Shown here: in pieces, positions 1-10,486 of the stretch
Layout of the letters: each line of letters begins with the position of its first letter
How positions within the stretch are numbered: the first letter of the stretch is position 1
Program-made: the position numbers and the translations under genes
Notes under the pieces: model-generated
What the model was told of the DNA's origin: nothing
Seen by the model: the letters and a program-made list of their open reading frames with translations, nothing else
Database searches by the model: none
IMG/VR virus record: IMGVR_UViG_3300033153_010718
Coordinates: 1-64,000 of that record
Strand: one strand, 5' to 3'
DNA from: a virus
DNA length: 64,000 nt

Positions 1-79
1 GGTCTACCGCAGACCTGGCGATCTTCTTGTTCCAGCGGCCTTGGTCACGGGCGGTGAACTTGCGGTAGTCGGTGGGCAT
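1..79 (-). CDS. Start of an unidentified gene, truncated by the window edge
   Basis: Twenty-six codons are visible, beginning MPTDYRKFTARDQG, with AGAGG about 7 bases before the ATG. It follows the capsid gene in the same direction. The last visible residues are R-S-A-V-D, which could be the beginning of the motif shared by many small proteins in this window, but the gene leaves the window before this can be judged. Function is unknown. Confidence 0.5.
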   Translation of the reverse strand, partial: MPTDYRKFTARDQGRWNKKIARSAVD

Positions 80-144
80 CGTGTTGACCTCTGCCCGCAG
101 ATTAGAACAATGGTCAACACTCTGCAAGCTGCCCGGATGCAGAA

Positions 145-170
145 GAGGCGGCAGCTCTCGCTACCGCCTC
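145..170 (-). terminator. Hairpin after the capsid gene, possible terminator
   Basis: The stem GAGGCGG/CCGCCTC with inner AGC/GCT and a TCTC loop has one C-A mismatch. Read on the minus strand it is followed by TTCT rather than a long T run, so it is a weak intrinsic terminator candidate between the capsid gene and the next start. Confidence 0.4.
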
Positions 171-210
171 GTTCCGCTGACAATCGCTCTAGGCCGCTAT
201 GCGGCGGGCG

Positions 211-1647
211 CTAGAACAGGTTATCGATCTCGACGCGTGCGAAGAACTCGGGACGCACGAGACTGATCTTGTGACGCGTGCGGACCGCGCGGCGCAAGGA
301 GAGATCATTCGGGTCGATGAAGTTCGGGGTGATCTCCATCGGGACGTAGGGGCTGTAGATCAGGCCCGTGTCCAGGATGCTCGGTCCCTGGAACCCCATG
401 AGAATCTGATTCTCGGGGAACATGGGATCGACGAAGATCATCCACTTGCGGCGCAGGACACCCTGCTTGACGATCCCGCCCTGGTAGACGTGACCCTCTT
501 CCACCGCCGTGAAGCCGTCGATGCAGTCCAGCAGCGAGGCGACCTCGGAGCTGGTGATGCACCAGTTGCAGGGCGCGCGCTGGGTGCGCCGGTGCACGAT
601 GTGGCTCGCGCGCGACATGCGGATGACCAGGCTCTTGAGGTGCCTGTCGTCGTCCACGCCGCTCGGGGTCGCGCGGTCCCACTTGACCACGGCCATGGGC
701 TCGACAGCGTTCAGCGCCGTTCCGGCGATCTCGCGATCGATCTCGGCGGTCATCTCGTCGGACATCATGGCGACGTTGTCGGCGTCCACGTCCCGGCCCC
801 ACATGGCCTTGAGGTCGTCGGAAGCCTCGACGCTGGCCAGGCTCTTGAGCTTGCGGCTCTCGGCCTCGATCGACTTGATGTCGATGTCCAGCTGCACCTC
901 GGGGATGCGCGCGTTCAGCTCGTTGTCGTAACGGTACTCGATCGTGATCGCGTCGCCGTCCGCGGGAGCCGAGCCGAACACCAGACCGAGCTGGCCGCTC
1001 TGGTAGTTGACCGCGCCCGTGCCGCCGGCCATGTTCGTGCCAGCCACGACCGCGAAACCGCCAGCGCCGTTGTCGGTCGCGTTGACGATGCCGTTGACCT
1101 TGACGACCACGGTGCTCATCTGAGGCCGGGGCCACTTCAGGTTCTGGTTGTAGTCCAGCGTGACCGCATCGCCGGTGCCGAAGCGCTCGCCGTCGATGAA
1201 GTTGGAGCTGTACCACTTGTTCAGCACCTTGTTCATCTCGGTTCCGGCGACGACGGAGCCCTTGTCCGTGGCGTAGCGGGGCCGATAGAACGCGATTCCG
1301 CCGATCGGCCCAGTCATGGGCTGAACGGAAGCGATCTGGGTGGCGACGAGGCGCACGGCGGTCCGGCGAATCACCGGAAGCACGTACTTCATGAAGGGGC
1401 CGACATTCAGAGCGCGCGTCTCTTCGGTCAGTCGCAGAAGGTGACGCACCTCCTGCTCGATCATGAGCGCCGCGACGCCCTTGACGTAGTTGACGTAGCC
1501 GGGAGGCGAGCCGGACGAGATGTCCTCCTCGATGCCCTCCAGCATGTCTCCCCACTTGGCGACATACCGAGCCACCGCCGACGTGTCCTCGATCGGGCAC
1601 GCCTTCGCGAGGTCGGTCTGTCCTAACATTCGCCGTGCCGTCAGCAT
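211..1647 (-). CDS. Major capsid protein, T4 gp23-like
   Basis: This 478-residue protein is the probable shell subunit. The middle segment carries the gp23 signature AESRKLKSLASVEASDDLK followed by an M-T-A-E-I-D-R-E-I stretch, which matches T4 gp23 closely in spacing. Family knowledge: gp23 has the HK97 fold and loses an N-terminal propeptide cut by the gp21 protease. It lies downstream of portal and protease genes, the usual T4-like order. AGGAGGT lies just before the ATG. It is close to T4 gp23 (521) in length. Confidence 0.88.
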   Translation of the reverse strand: MLTARRMLGQTDLAKACPIEDTSAVARYVAKWGDMLEGIEEDISSGSPPGYVNYVKGVAALMIEQEVRHLLRLTEETRALNVGPFMKYVLPVIRRTAVRLVATQIASVQPMTGPIGGIAFYRPRYATDKGSVVAGTEMNKVLNKWYSSNFIDGERFGTGDAVTLDYNQNLKWPRPQMSTVVVKVNGIVNATDNGAGGFAVVAGTNMAGGTGAVNYQSGQLGLVFGSAPADGDAITIEYRYDNELNARIPEVQLDIDIKSIEAESRKLKSLASVEASDDLKAMWGRDVDADNVAMMSDEMTAEIDREIAGTALNAVEPMAVVKWDRATPSGVDDDRHLKSLVIRMSRASHIVHRRTQRAPCNWCITSSEVASLLDCIDGFTAVEEGHVYQGGIVKQGVLRRKWMIFVDPMFPENQILMGFQGPSILDTGLIYSPYVPMEITPNFIDPNDLSLRRAVRTRHKISLVRPEFFARVEIDNLF

Positions 1648-1689
1648 GGCTCTACCTCCTGGTAAACGAGACGCCGCAGAATTGCGGCG

Positions 1690-3465
1690 CTACCTCCGTG
1701 ATTGGCCGTTGCGTACCGCGCGAGCCAGGTTCGTCTGTTCCGTCAACGAAGTGCCCAAGAACGACAGGTCGTGGGCCGCCTCTCCGTTGCCGCGTTGTTG
1801 TTCCTCTTGCGCGACCTCTTGCTCGTAGGCGACGCGCTCGTCTTCGCGCATGGTCTCGCGCCCGCCGGACATCGCTCGCCGCACGCGCTCCAGCGGTCCG
1901 CCGGCCTCCTGCCCGCGCGTCTCGTAGCGCGTCGCCACCTCGTCGAGCTTGCGCTGCGACTTGATGCGGCCGTTGTGCACAGCCTCCATGATCTGCTGGC
2001 GCTTCGGGTGCCCGACGGTGCGGTCGCTGGCATAGGCGAACAGCGTTGCCTTCTCGCCGGTGCTCAGCGCGCTGTGCAGCTCGTCCTCGCGGCGAGCGAT
2101 CAGCTTGCGGGCCTCCGACAGCTCCGCGTCCTTGTTGGCGAGGGTCGCGAGGAACTGCTCCTGCAGGCCGTCGATCCGGCCGGCGATCTCCTCGCGGAAC
2201 GTAGAGTTCTGCTCGTCGAGCAGGTGCAGCCGCTGCTCGGCCTGCGTCGCCCGCTCCTCGGCGACCGCCGTCTGCTGCGCAGCCTCCTCCTCGGCCTCCT
2301 CCTGGGCCTTCTCGACCGAGGCCAGCGCTGCCTCGACGCGGGTGCGCAGCTCCTCGGCCGTCTTGCACTCGGTCACGTTGCCGATCATGTCGCGGACGTG
2401 GCGGTGATGGGGGTGCCCGGCCAGCTGCTCCGACACGTAGAGGCGGAAGGCCAGCTCGCAGCCCTTCTGCTCCAGCTTGGCGATCCTCTCGGACTCGGCG
2501 CCCCTGGCGGCCTCCTGCTCGTCCACCACCTTGGACAGCTCGTCGATCTGCAGATCCTTCTCGCCGAGTACCTTCTTCCCTTCCGGGTCTGGACGGAACG
2601 GGTGGACCATCTCGGCGATCCTGCCGAGGGCCATCTTGGCGCCGGCAGTCTCGGGGTCGGAGGCAAAGTCCGAACGGACTTCCTCTTCAACCGCAGTTCG
2701 CATCTCGGCAAGGGACCGCACGAGCTTGGCGGCGAAGTCCTCGCGCAGCTCCTCGGCAACTTCCTCGCGCAGCTTGGCGCGGTCCTCGTCGCTGTTCTCG
2801 GCGACGGTATCGGAAGCGATGCGCAGCGCGTGCTCCTCGATCTCGCGCACGGCGTCGGGGAACTTCTGCCGCAGCGCGGACTCGGTGACATTCGCCGGGT
2901 CGATGAGGATCTTCCCGGTCGGGTTGCCTTCGGTGTCCATGTCTTCGGTGAACATGGCCGGATAGGCGTCGTGGCAGGCGGGGTCCGCCACGAAATCCCA
3001 CGTGTTGAGCTTGAAGTCCTCGCCCACCATGTCCCAGCCCTTCGGACCGGAAGCGGTGGAGCCCATGCCCCGCGAAGACATGCCGATGGCGGCGCCTCGC
3101 CGCAGGAACGCGGCAAGGTTGCGACCGGCGTCGGCTTCTTCCACGACCTCGAACTTGCCGTGGACCTCGCCGTTGTTCTCCATCCACAGGCCGCGCATGA
3201 TGCAGCCCGCTTCCCGAACACGGCTCTTGCCGTCGCCGGGGTGATCGACGGCGCCCAGCACCGAACCTTGCTTGATTCGGGGCTGGAGCCGGGCGATCTC
3301 CCGCTCCATGACGGAGCGGGGGTAGACACGGTTGTTGGCCGTCGGCTTGTCCACGTGACCGATCTTGCCCTGGACGACGAGAGTCCCGCCGTCCTCGCCC
3401 TCCACCACCTGCAACTTCAGGGGAGGACCGAACTGATCGATAAGCACGCGCCGGTGAACCGTCAT
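1690..3465 (-). CDS. Prohead maturation protease fused to scaffold-like coiled coil
   Basis: Residues 1-180 resemble the T4 gp21 (S80-type) prohead protease: N-N-R-V-Y-P-R near 44-50, a D-H-P-G-D around His75, and G-M-S-S-R-G around Ser130/131, the likely catalytic His and Ser. From about residue 200 to 520 the protein is almost all charged helix (repeated E/R/A/L heptads), like an internal scaffold protein. T4 keeps these functions in separate genes (21, 22), so this 591-residue protein is probably a protease-scaffold fusion. It sits directly upstream of the capsid gene. Confidence 0.8.
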   Translation of the reverse strand: MTVHRRVLIDQFGPPLKLQVVEGEDGGTLVVQGKIGHVDKPTANNRVYPRSVMEREIARLQPRIKQGSVLGAVDHPGDGKSRVREAGCIMRGLWMENNGEVHGKFEVVEEADAGRNLAAFLRRGAAIGMSSRGMGSTASGPKGWDMVGEDFKLNTWDFVADPACHDAYPAMFTEDMDTEGNPTGKILIDPANVTESALRQKFPDAVREIEEHALRIASDTVAENSDEDRAKLREEVAEELREDFAAKLVRSLAEMRTAVEEEVRSDFASDPETAGAKMALGRIAEMVHPFRPDPEGKKVLGEKDLQIDELSKVVDEQEAARGAESERIAKLEQKGCELAFRLYVSEQLAGHPHHRHVRDMIGNVTECKTAEELRTRVEAALASVEKAQEEAEEEAAQQTAVAEERATQAEQRLHLLDEQNSTFREEIAGRIDGLQEQFLATLANKDAELSEARKLIARREDELHSALSTGEKATLFAYASDRTVGHPKRQQIMEAVHNGRIKSQRKLDEVATRYETRGQEAGGPLERVRRAMSGGRETMREDERVAYEQEVAQEEQQRGNGEAAHDLSFLGTSLTEQTNLARAVRNGQSRR

Positions 3466-3521
3466 AAGTGTCTCCGTAGGCTAGATGTTGAACGAGTAAA
3501 GCACCAGGTGCCAGCTGGCGG

Positions 3522-4796
<1,275 letters not shown>

Positions 4797-4805
4797 GGGT
4801 GTCTC

Positions 4806-5633
4806 CTATGCGGTGTCCTTGGTGTTTTCGGCGAGGCCCTTCAGAAACCTGGCCCCCAGCAGAAGGTGCCCGGCCATGTTCGCCACGCCCTCGTAGACTC
4901 CGGCCAGCTCGCTCTCGTCTTGGCGATCCGCCGTCGTCAGGGCCTGGATGGCGTACTTCAGGTCTGCCGCGATCTCGCGCGCCGTGGCGGCGGTGCCGAC
5001 CGGCGTCTGCGTCTCGGCAAGTGTCTTGATCGCACCGGCGGCCGTGCGAGCGGCCTCGGTCAGCGCTGCCTTGAGATCTTCCATCGTCCCGGGCAGATCG
5101 CCTTCGCGGATCGCGGGCAGCTCGATCTTGGCATCGGCCCCCACCGCCTCACGCACGACGCGATGCCAGTCGGCGTCCCGCTGCACGGAACGCTTGGCGA
5201 CCTCGGTCTGCACTCTGGTCGCGAGGTCCCCGCGGAAGTTGAGCGCGTTGGCGATCCCTGCCACCAGCGGCGTCGCCGACACCAGATCGTCGGCAAGGAT
5301 ATGGCTGACTGCGGCTTTCGCGGCCTCCATGACCTCGGCAGCCACGTCACCGATCGGCTCGGGAATCTCGAAGACCTCAACCTTCCCTAGCGTGACAGTT
5401 CCGTCGGCCTGGTCCTCGATCTTCACGCGCATGAGCGTCCCGTCGCGGGACGCGAGCACGTGGTGCGGGTAGGTCGCCATGAGCTGCGCGGGGCCCGCAG
5501 CCCACTCGGGCGTCTGCAGCGCCTCGATGATCTGCTCGCGGCGCGCCTCCAGGGAACCCTCGCGCAAACGCGAGAGCCGGTCGTCGGCCTTACGCGCGTT
5601 ACGCAAAATCGAGATGATGGCAGTGTCGTCCAC
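4806..5633 (-). CDS. Unidentified helical protein in the head module
   Basis: A 275-residue, mostly helical, soluble protein rich in Ala and Glu with no motif I can name. It begins MDDTAIISILRNARKADDR. It lies between the portal gene and the acidic core-like gene, all read the same way, so a structural or assembly role is inferred from position only. Confidence 0.65.
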   Translation of the reverse strand: MDDTAIISILRNARKADDRLSRLREGSLEARREQIIEALQTPEWAAGPAQLMATYPHHVLASRDGTLMRVKIEDQADGTVTLGKVEVFEIPEPIGDVAAEVMEAAKAAVSHILADDLVSATPLVAGIANALNFRGDLATRVQTEVAKRSVQRDADWHRVVREAVGADAKIELPAIREGDLPGTMEDLKAALTEAARTAAGAIKTLAETQTPVGTAATAREIAADLKYAIQALTTADRQDESELAGVYEGVANMAGHLLLGARFLKGLAENTKDTA

Positions 5634-5702
5634 GGCGGGTGCCCCTATCCTTCGTTTCTACGATCTACATCTATCCCTGGCAAGCACCCACCGGGGGTTA
5701 CG

Positions 5703-8700
5703 TCAGCGCCGCCCTCGGCGACTCTGGCCAGATGAGAAGCCCCGGCCCGACGGGAGGGCCATCATCCGGCCGTTTTGCTCCCGGAGCGCGAGCTTCTTCA
5801 GATCGGCGAAGAAGCCTCGGCGCGTGTGCTCGCGCGCGGCGAACTCCCGGTCGCGCCGATCGTCGCTCGACATGATGTTGCCGAGCTTGTCCACGATCTC
5901 CTGGTGCCGGCGCCGGGACTCCTTGTCGCGCTGCTCCTCCAGTCGGCGTTGGCGATCGTAGCGCCTCTGCTCCTCTGGCGTCTTGGCGGTGCCTTTCTTG
6001 ATCGCAGGCTTGCCGAACTTGGGCGCGGGCTTGGGCTTAGGCTCGGGCTTGCCACCAGCTGGCGCCTCCTCTGGCTCCTCCTCCGGCTTCTCCTCCGGCT
6101 CCTCCTCCGGGGCGCCACCCTCTTCTCCACCCTCTTCTCCACCCTCTTCTCCACCCATCGCCTCGCCGCCCGCGTAACTCGGCAGCTCGCCGGCCTGCTC
6201 CTCCCCGGCATCCTTCTTCTGCTCCTTCTCGATCGCCTTGATGTCGGCGTCGGAGAGCTTGAGGACGTTCTCTTGGATCCAGCGCGTGGACGTCCACGGA
6301 GCCACTCGGCTGGCGTAGTCCGCCGCCGCGTTCATCGTCTCGTAGGCCGCCAGCTCCCAAATCCCGGACGGGATCGTCATCTCGACGGAGAACTCCGGCT
6401 TCCACGGATCCTTCACGCCGCGCGCGGCCAGGTGCGTACGGATGATCCGCTCCCACCCAAGCCGCAGCTCGCGCTGCAGGTTCAACGTCACGCGCGCGGC
6501 GCGGACGTCGTCGTTCGACAGGATGCTCTTGCCGGGAATGCCGCCGTCCTGGCCGAGATAGTCGCTCGGCACGTTGAGCGTGCCGTGGAGCATCTTCTTG
6601 AAGTACTCGACGTCGTCCATGCTGTTGTGGACGAAGACGCCAGCCTCAAGCGCGAAGCACTCCGTGCCCGCGACGGTGAGGTCGTAGACCGGCTCTTGCC
6701 TGCCCGTCTTGCGGACGAACGTGACTTTGTGATTGCCAGGCGCGGCGGCGCGGCCCCGCGCGACCCAACCTGGGATATGCGCCTCAGCGAACGCACGCCA
6801 CGTGATACCAGCCTCGCGGAGCACACGCTTGATCACGCTTTGCGACAGCTTGGCCTCGTGCATCAGCTCGCGGACCGTGCGCGCCCCGGTCGCCTCGACC
6901 AGCTTGGCCAAGTCCTCGACAGACTCTACGGCTCGCCAGCGAGGGTTCTTCGCCCCCCTGATCCGCCGCTTGTGCTCCTCGCCCTGATTCCATGCCGTGA
7001 GGAGCTTGCTGTGCTTCGCCTTCTCCTCGGGCTTCGCCATCCGCGCCTTCATGCGCTTCCGGTGCCGCTCCTGACGAGCCGGATCGTTGGCCCACCGATC
7101 GCGAATGGACTGCCTGTTGGCCTCCGACTGGAGCGTTGCGCGCCGTTTGGCGGCTACCTCTGGCGAATGCAGCTGGCGGGCGTTCTCCTCGTGCAGCTTC
7201 GCGTGCGCCGAGCGCGTCACGCGCTGCAGCGCGGTCGGACGGTTGTCGCGCTTCCCGTTCTCGTGGTGGATCACGGTGCCCTTGATCCAGCCCTGATCCT
7301 CGTTCACAGCGTCGTAGACGCGCTGGTGCGTGTAGGCGTAGTCGTCCTCGGCCGGGTTGTAGACCTGCTCGTAGCCGTCGAGGCGGTCGCCGGCGGCCTT
7401 GGACGTCACTCGCCGATACAGCGGCATCAGCGAGTCGTCCTTCTTGAGATCTCTCGCCAGCACCCAGCGACCATCGCGCGTCAGGAACGGGTGGTTCCAG
7501 GTGCACTCCACGGTCTCGCCGTTGTCGAGCCCCACCTCCCAGATGTCCGCGCTCTCGTGAGAGAGCCGCGCAGAGCGCGCTTCGCCGGGGACGACCTCCC
7601 CGTCCTTGTTGCAGGAGTAGACCCAGTGCTTGCCGCCCTCGTCGGCCATCTCCTTGATGGTCTTGCTCGCGCCGTCGAGGAGCGGGATCCGGGTGCTGCC
7701 GACCAGGCATTGGTAGTCGGGACCGGCCAGCACGTCCACGCCGGCCAGCTCCTTGCCGTCGCGCACGGCAATGAAGATGTCCTCGTCCCGGGCAACCGCG
7801 TTGTAGCGCATGTCCAGGCGCCCGGTGCGCGGGTTGACCATCTTCTTCTTCTTGAGCGCGGACTTCGCCTGGCGAAGGAAGCCCTCCACCTTGTCCACGG
7901 GCACGTCGGTAACGTCGATCCGGTACACGAACCTCGCGGGCGCGCGGGTGAGCTTGTAGATCATCACGCTGTCTTCGAGCATGATCAAGCGTTTCCAGAT
8001 CCACCTGGCGCCTTCAGCGACCGAATTGTGCACCACCAGGCCATCGCAAAGGAAGTTGTGGTCGGTGTCGGCGACGCCGATGTCGTAGACCTCCTCTTCG
8101 CCGCAAGACTCGATCGACTTGATCGTTTCGAGCGCGAAGTCGCTGTCGCCGTCGAGGCGCTCGTCGTGCCACGTGATCGTGTAAGTCGGACCGCCCTTGA
8201 TGGGCTGGTCCTCGGCCTGCACCTTGCCGCTGTGGTAGTGAACAGTCCCGGCCTTGATACAGCCGTCGCGCGGCGCGCGCTCGCGAATGTTCCCGCACGT
8301 TAGCCCGAGTCCGTCCACCAGCGTCTTGATGTCCCGCACCAGAGCACGGTTGCATAGCTCGGTATGGTAGCGAACACGCCCATCCTGTTCCGTCGTCCAG
8401 CCATCCGCGTCGCGATACCCCTCCTCCAGGGCGAACACCCAGCTGGGAACGCGCTTGTCGTGCGCGCCGCCGATCCAACCGAGGTCACGTATGAGCGAAA
8501 CAAGCACGGTCGAGTTGGCGTGGACCTGCGCATTGTCTGTTGCCCTGCCGGGATTCGTTCCAAGCTCGGCCAGGTAGCTCTCGTAGTAGGCGTTCACGTC
8601 CTCGTTCGTGCCGCGCGCGAAGCAGAGCTGTTGGTCGGTCAACCAGCCGTCGCCGAGCATGAAGCCGAGGAACCGGCAGAACCGCTCGTCCACGAAGTCG

Positions 8701-10454
8701 GGAAGCCGTAGCTCGTTCGTGGACGGGTCGCGGTAAACGGCGAACGCGCCGTTGAACAACTCAAGTCCGACGGTCTGGAAGACACGCCGCAACGCCCCGA
8801 GGTCGATCGAGGAATTGCCCTCCAGCACGTCGCTCGCCTGCTTGCGTGTCAGCCCCTCCCGCTTGAGCGCGCCAGCGAGCCCGCGATCTCGTGGCCCGTA
8901 GCGAGTCGCGCGCCCATAACCGCTGGTCTGGAGCGCGGCGATACCGCGGTCCGTCAGCGACACGCGCGCGGCATCGTTGCCCATGTAGTCGAGCCGCAGC
9001 CCGAGCGGAGGCGGCGAACCGAGCGCCGGAGCCTTGGTCGCGGCGACGATCTCGTCCCCGACCTTCAGCTCCTCCAGCGGCTTCCAGCGGTTGATGCCGC
9101 CAACACGAACCAGGAACGGGTGGTTGGCAGTCGCGCGAATCTCGCGATGCACCGTCTTGAGCCGGAAGATCTCGCGAACGCCGTTGCACGTCGTGTCGAT
9201 CACCTTCGTAGTCCGAAGCATGCCGGCGTGTCGGCAGAACACGCGCTCGCCGACCTGGACATCGACAATGGGCTTTGGCCCTTGCTCGGTCCAAACGAGC
9301 CCATCGGCCGGGATGCACACTCCGTAAGGGGACCGCCGTCGCGTGGCCCTCATGCGGAAGTGGGCGACCTGCCAGTCCTCGAACAGCGCGAGGTTGGGAG
9401 GGATCTGCGCCTGGCCGGCCAACATCCGCCGCAGCTCCTGACCGTTCGCCGTGAACTTCCCGGTGATGTCCTGCACGAACCCGATCAGCCCGCCGTCGAG
9501 CCGCTCGACCCGCCGCACGGTGGGCACGGGCAGCAGGTTCGTGCCGACCACGCCGTTCTCGGTGATGAGCAGCTCCAGGAGATCGTTGCCCATCATCCCG
9601 AGCCCGTAGGCTTGGCTCCAGATCTCGTCCTCGACGCGCAGCACCTTGTGCAGGAGATCGTCGCCGATCCCGACGAGCGCCTTGTCCTGGCTCTGCGTCC
9701 AGATCGTGCGCCCGTCCTTGACCGACGGCTGCGTCGCGTCGTTGGCGAAGTAGCGGAACGCCGAGTTGTGGATGACCGCGCCTTCGCACACGAAGTTGTG
9801 CGTATCGGTGGTGATGTCGTAGACCTTTGCCTGGCCGGCGGGGTGCGGATTCCCGACCACCCCCAGCTGGCCGGAGCGCAGCGCGCCGATGAGGGTCGTG
9901 CCGGATGGGGAGAACCCGCCGTACATGCTGACGATCGTGTCGCCAGCGACGAGATCCTGGGCGTCCACGTAACCGCGGTCGGTGGTAAGGAGCTTGTGAT
10001 CGGCCGTCACCCGCATCTTCGAGCCGTTGCTGAGCGGGAAGGCGATCACCTCAACATCTCGACCGGAGAGCCTGGCGTGCGTCGCCTCCGTCGCGACGAT
10101 CTTCTTCGCCTTCACGTCGTAGGCGAGGATCTGCTGCTGGTCGTCGTCCATCGCCAACTGCTCGATCGGCACCGGCGAGCAGACCGCGCCGTCCATCACG
10201 TAGACGCGCATGCCCTCGGCGACGCAGTTTATATCCGGGTACTCCTCCATCGCCTCGTAGTCGGCGAGGCGGTCCATCAAGGACTGCGAGACGGTGAGCA
10301 GTCCGCCGATGTCCTCGCGGCCCCACACCGAGAACATGCTCGGGACGAGGTTGCGAGCTGCCGCTACCGAGGGCGAGTCCGCCTTCGCCCTCTCCTCGCG
10401 CTCAACGCCAAACACGGCGCGTAGCGCGCCGACTGCTCTGTCTCTAAGCGCCAT
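5703..10454 (-). CDS. Portal vertex protein (T4 gp20-like) interrupted by three inteins
   Basis: The 1583-residue reading frame encodes a portal protein in four extein pieces: residues 1-76, 231-379, 811-915 and 1278-1583, together about 636 residues. Extein text such as E-Y-P-D-I-N joined to S-A-F-R-Y-F-A-N-D-A-T, V-Y-R-I-D-V and M-D-D-V-E-Y-F is typical of gp20, where the portal forms the DNA gateway of the head. Each intervening piece starts with Cys, ends with His-Asn and is followed by Ser, as expected for protein splicing. The C-terminal extein has an acidic E/G/P-rich stretch and a basic tail absent from T4 gp20. Confidence 0.88.
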   Translation of the reverse strand: MALRDRAVGALRAVFGVEREERAKADSPSVAAARNLVPSMFSVWGREDIGGLLTVSQSLMDRLADYEAMEEYPDINCVAEGMRVYVMDGAVCSPVPIEQLAMDDDQQQILAYDVKAKKIVATEATHARLSGRDVEVIAFPLSNGSKMRVTADHKLLTTDRGYVDAQDLVAGDTIVSMYGGFSPSGTTLIGALRSGQLGVVGNPHPAGQAKVYDITTDTHNFVCEGAVIHNSAFRYFANDATQPSVKDGRTIWTQSQDKALVGIGDDLLHKVLRVEDEIWSQAYGLGMMGNDLLELLITENGVVGTNLLPVPTVRRVERLDGGLIGFVQDITGKFTANGQELRRMLAGQAQIPPNLALFEDWQVAHFRMRATRRRSPYGVCIPADGLVWTEQGPKPIVDVQVGERVFCRHAGMLRTTKVIDTTCNGVREIFRLKTVHREIRATANHPFLVRVGGINRWKPLEELKVGDEIVAATKAPALGSPPPLGLRLDYMGNDAARVSLTDRGIAALQTSGYGRATRYGPRDRGLAGALKREGLTRKQASDVLEGNSSIDLGALRRVFQTVGLELFNGAFAVYRDPSTNELRLPDFVDERFCRFLGFMLGDGWLTDQQLCFARGTNEDVNAYYESYLAELGTNPGRATDNAQVHANSTVLVSLIRDLGWIGGAHDKRVPSWVFALEEGYRDADGWTTEQDGRVRYHTELCNRALVRDIKTLVDGLGLTCGNIRERAPRDGCIKAGTVHYHSGKVQAEDQPIKGGPTYTITWHDERLDGDSDFALETIKSIESCGEEEVYDIGVADTDHNFLCDGLVVHNSVAEGARWIWKRLIMLEDSVMIYKLTRAPARFVYRIDVTDVPVDKVEGFLRQAKSALKKKKMVNPRTGRLDMRYNAVARDEDIFIAVRDGKELAGVDVLAGPDYQCLVGSTRIPLLDGASKTIKEMADEGGKHWVYSCNKDGEVVPGEARSARLSHESADIWEVGLDNGETVECTWNHPFLTRDGRWVLARDLKKDDSLMPLYRRVTSKAAGDRLDGYEQVYNPAEDDYAYTHQRVYDAVNEDQGWIKGTVIHHENGKRDNRPTALQRVTRSAHAKLHEENARQLHSPEVAAKRRATLQSEANRQSIRDRWANDPARQERHRKRMKARMAKPEEKAKHSKLLTAWNQGEEHKRRIRGAKNPRWRAVESVEDLAKLVEATGARTVRELMHEAKLSQSVIKRVLREAGITWRAFAEAHIPGWVARGRAAAPGNHKVTFVRKTGRQEPVYDLTVAGTECFALEAGVFVHNSMDDVEYFKKMLHGTLNVPSDYLGQDGGIPGKSILSNDDVRAARVTLNLQRELRLGWERIIRTHLAARGVKDPWKPEFSVEMTIPSGIWELAAYETMNAAADYASRVAPWTSTRWIQENVLKLSDADIKAIEKEQKKDAGEEQAGELPSYAGGEAMGGEEGGEEGGEEGGAPEEEPEEKPEEEPEEAPAGGKPEPKPKPAPKFGKPAIKKGTAKTPEEQRRYDRQRRLEEQRDKESRRRHQEIVDKLGNIMSSDDRRDREFAAREHTRRGFFADLKKLALREQNGRMMALPSGRGFSSGQSRRGRR
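6624..7709 (-). other. Portal intein 3 with HNH-type endonuclease
   Basis: Residues 916-1277 (362 aa). It starts C-L-V-G-S-T-R-I-P, has T-W-N-H-P-F-L-T near 985 and ends V-Y-D-L-T-V with V-F-V-H-N before Ser. The insert contains V-I-H-H-E-N-G-K-R-D-N-R-P-T-A-L-Q, an HNH nuclease core, then an Arg/Lys-rich stretch and a helix-turn-helix-like DNA-binding module near 1180-1225. Confidence 0.87.
8025..9317 (-). other. Portal intein 2 with LAGLIDADG-type endonuclease
   Basis: Residues 380-810 (431 aa). It starts C-I-P-A-D-G-L-V-W, contains T-A-N-H-P-F-L-V near 442, and ends V-Y-D-I-G-V with L-V-V-H-N at 806-810 before Ser. The centre has C-R-F-L-G-F-M-L-G-D-G-W-L around 593-604, the first LAGLIDADG helix, and a second possible one near 700-720. 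The endonuclease would home into intein-less portal genes. Confidence 0.87.
9765..10226 (-). other. Portal intein 1, mini-intein without endonuclease
   Basis: Residues 77-230 (154 aa). It begins C-V-A-E-G-M-R-V and has the block B pattern with T-A-D-H-K-L-L-T around residue 150. It ends V-Y-D-I near 211 and V-I-H-N at 227-230, followed by Ser. There is no room for a homing endonuclease, so this is a minimal Hint splicing domain. It should excise itself from the portal precursor. Confidence 0.88.
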
Positions 10455-10486
10455 CGGTCTTCTTCCCGGTCTGGGGCTTCACGCGA

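Noticed and set aside
5775-8303. 842-codon plus-strand open frame opposite the portal gene
   Set aside because: Antisense shadow of the portal/intein frame, with no domain and L/R-rich composition.
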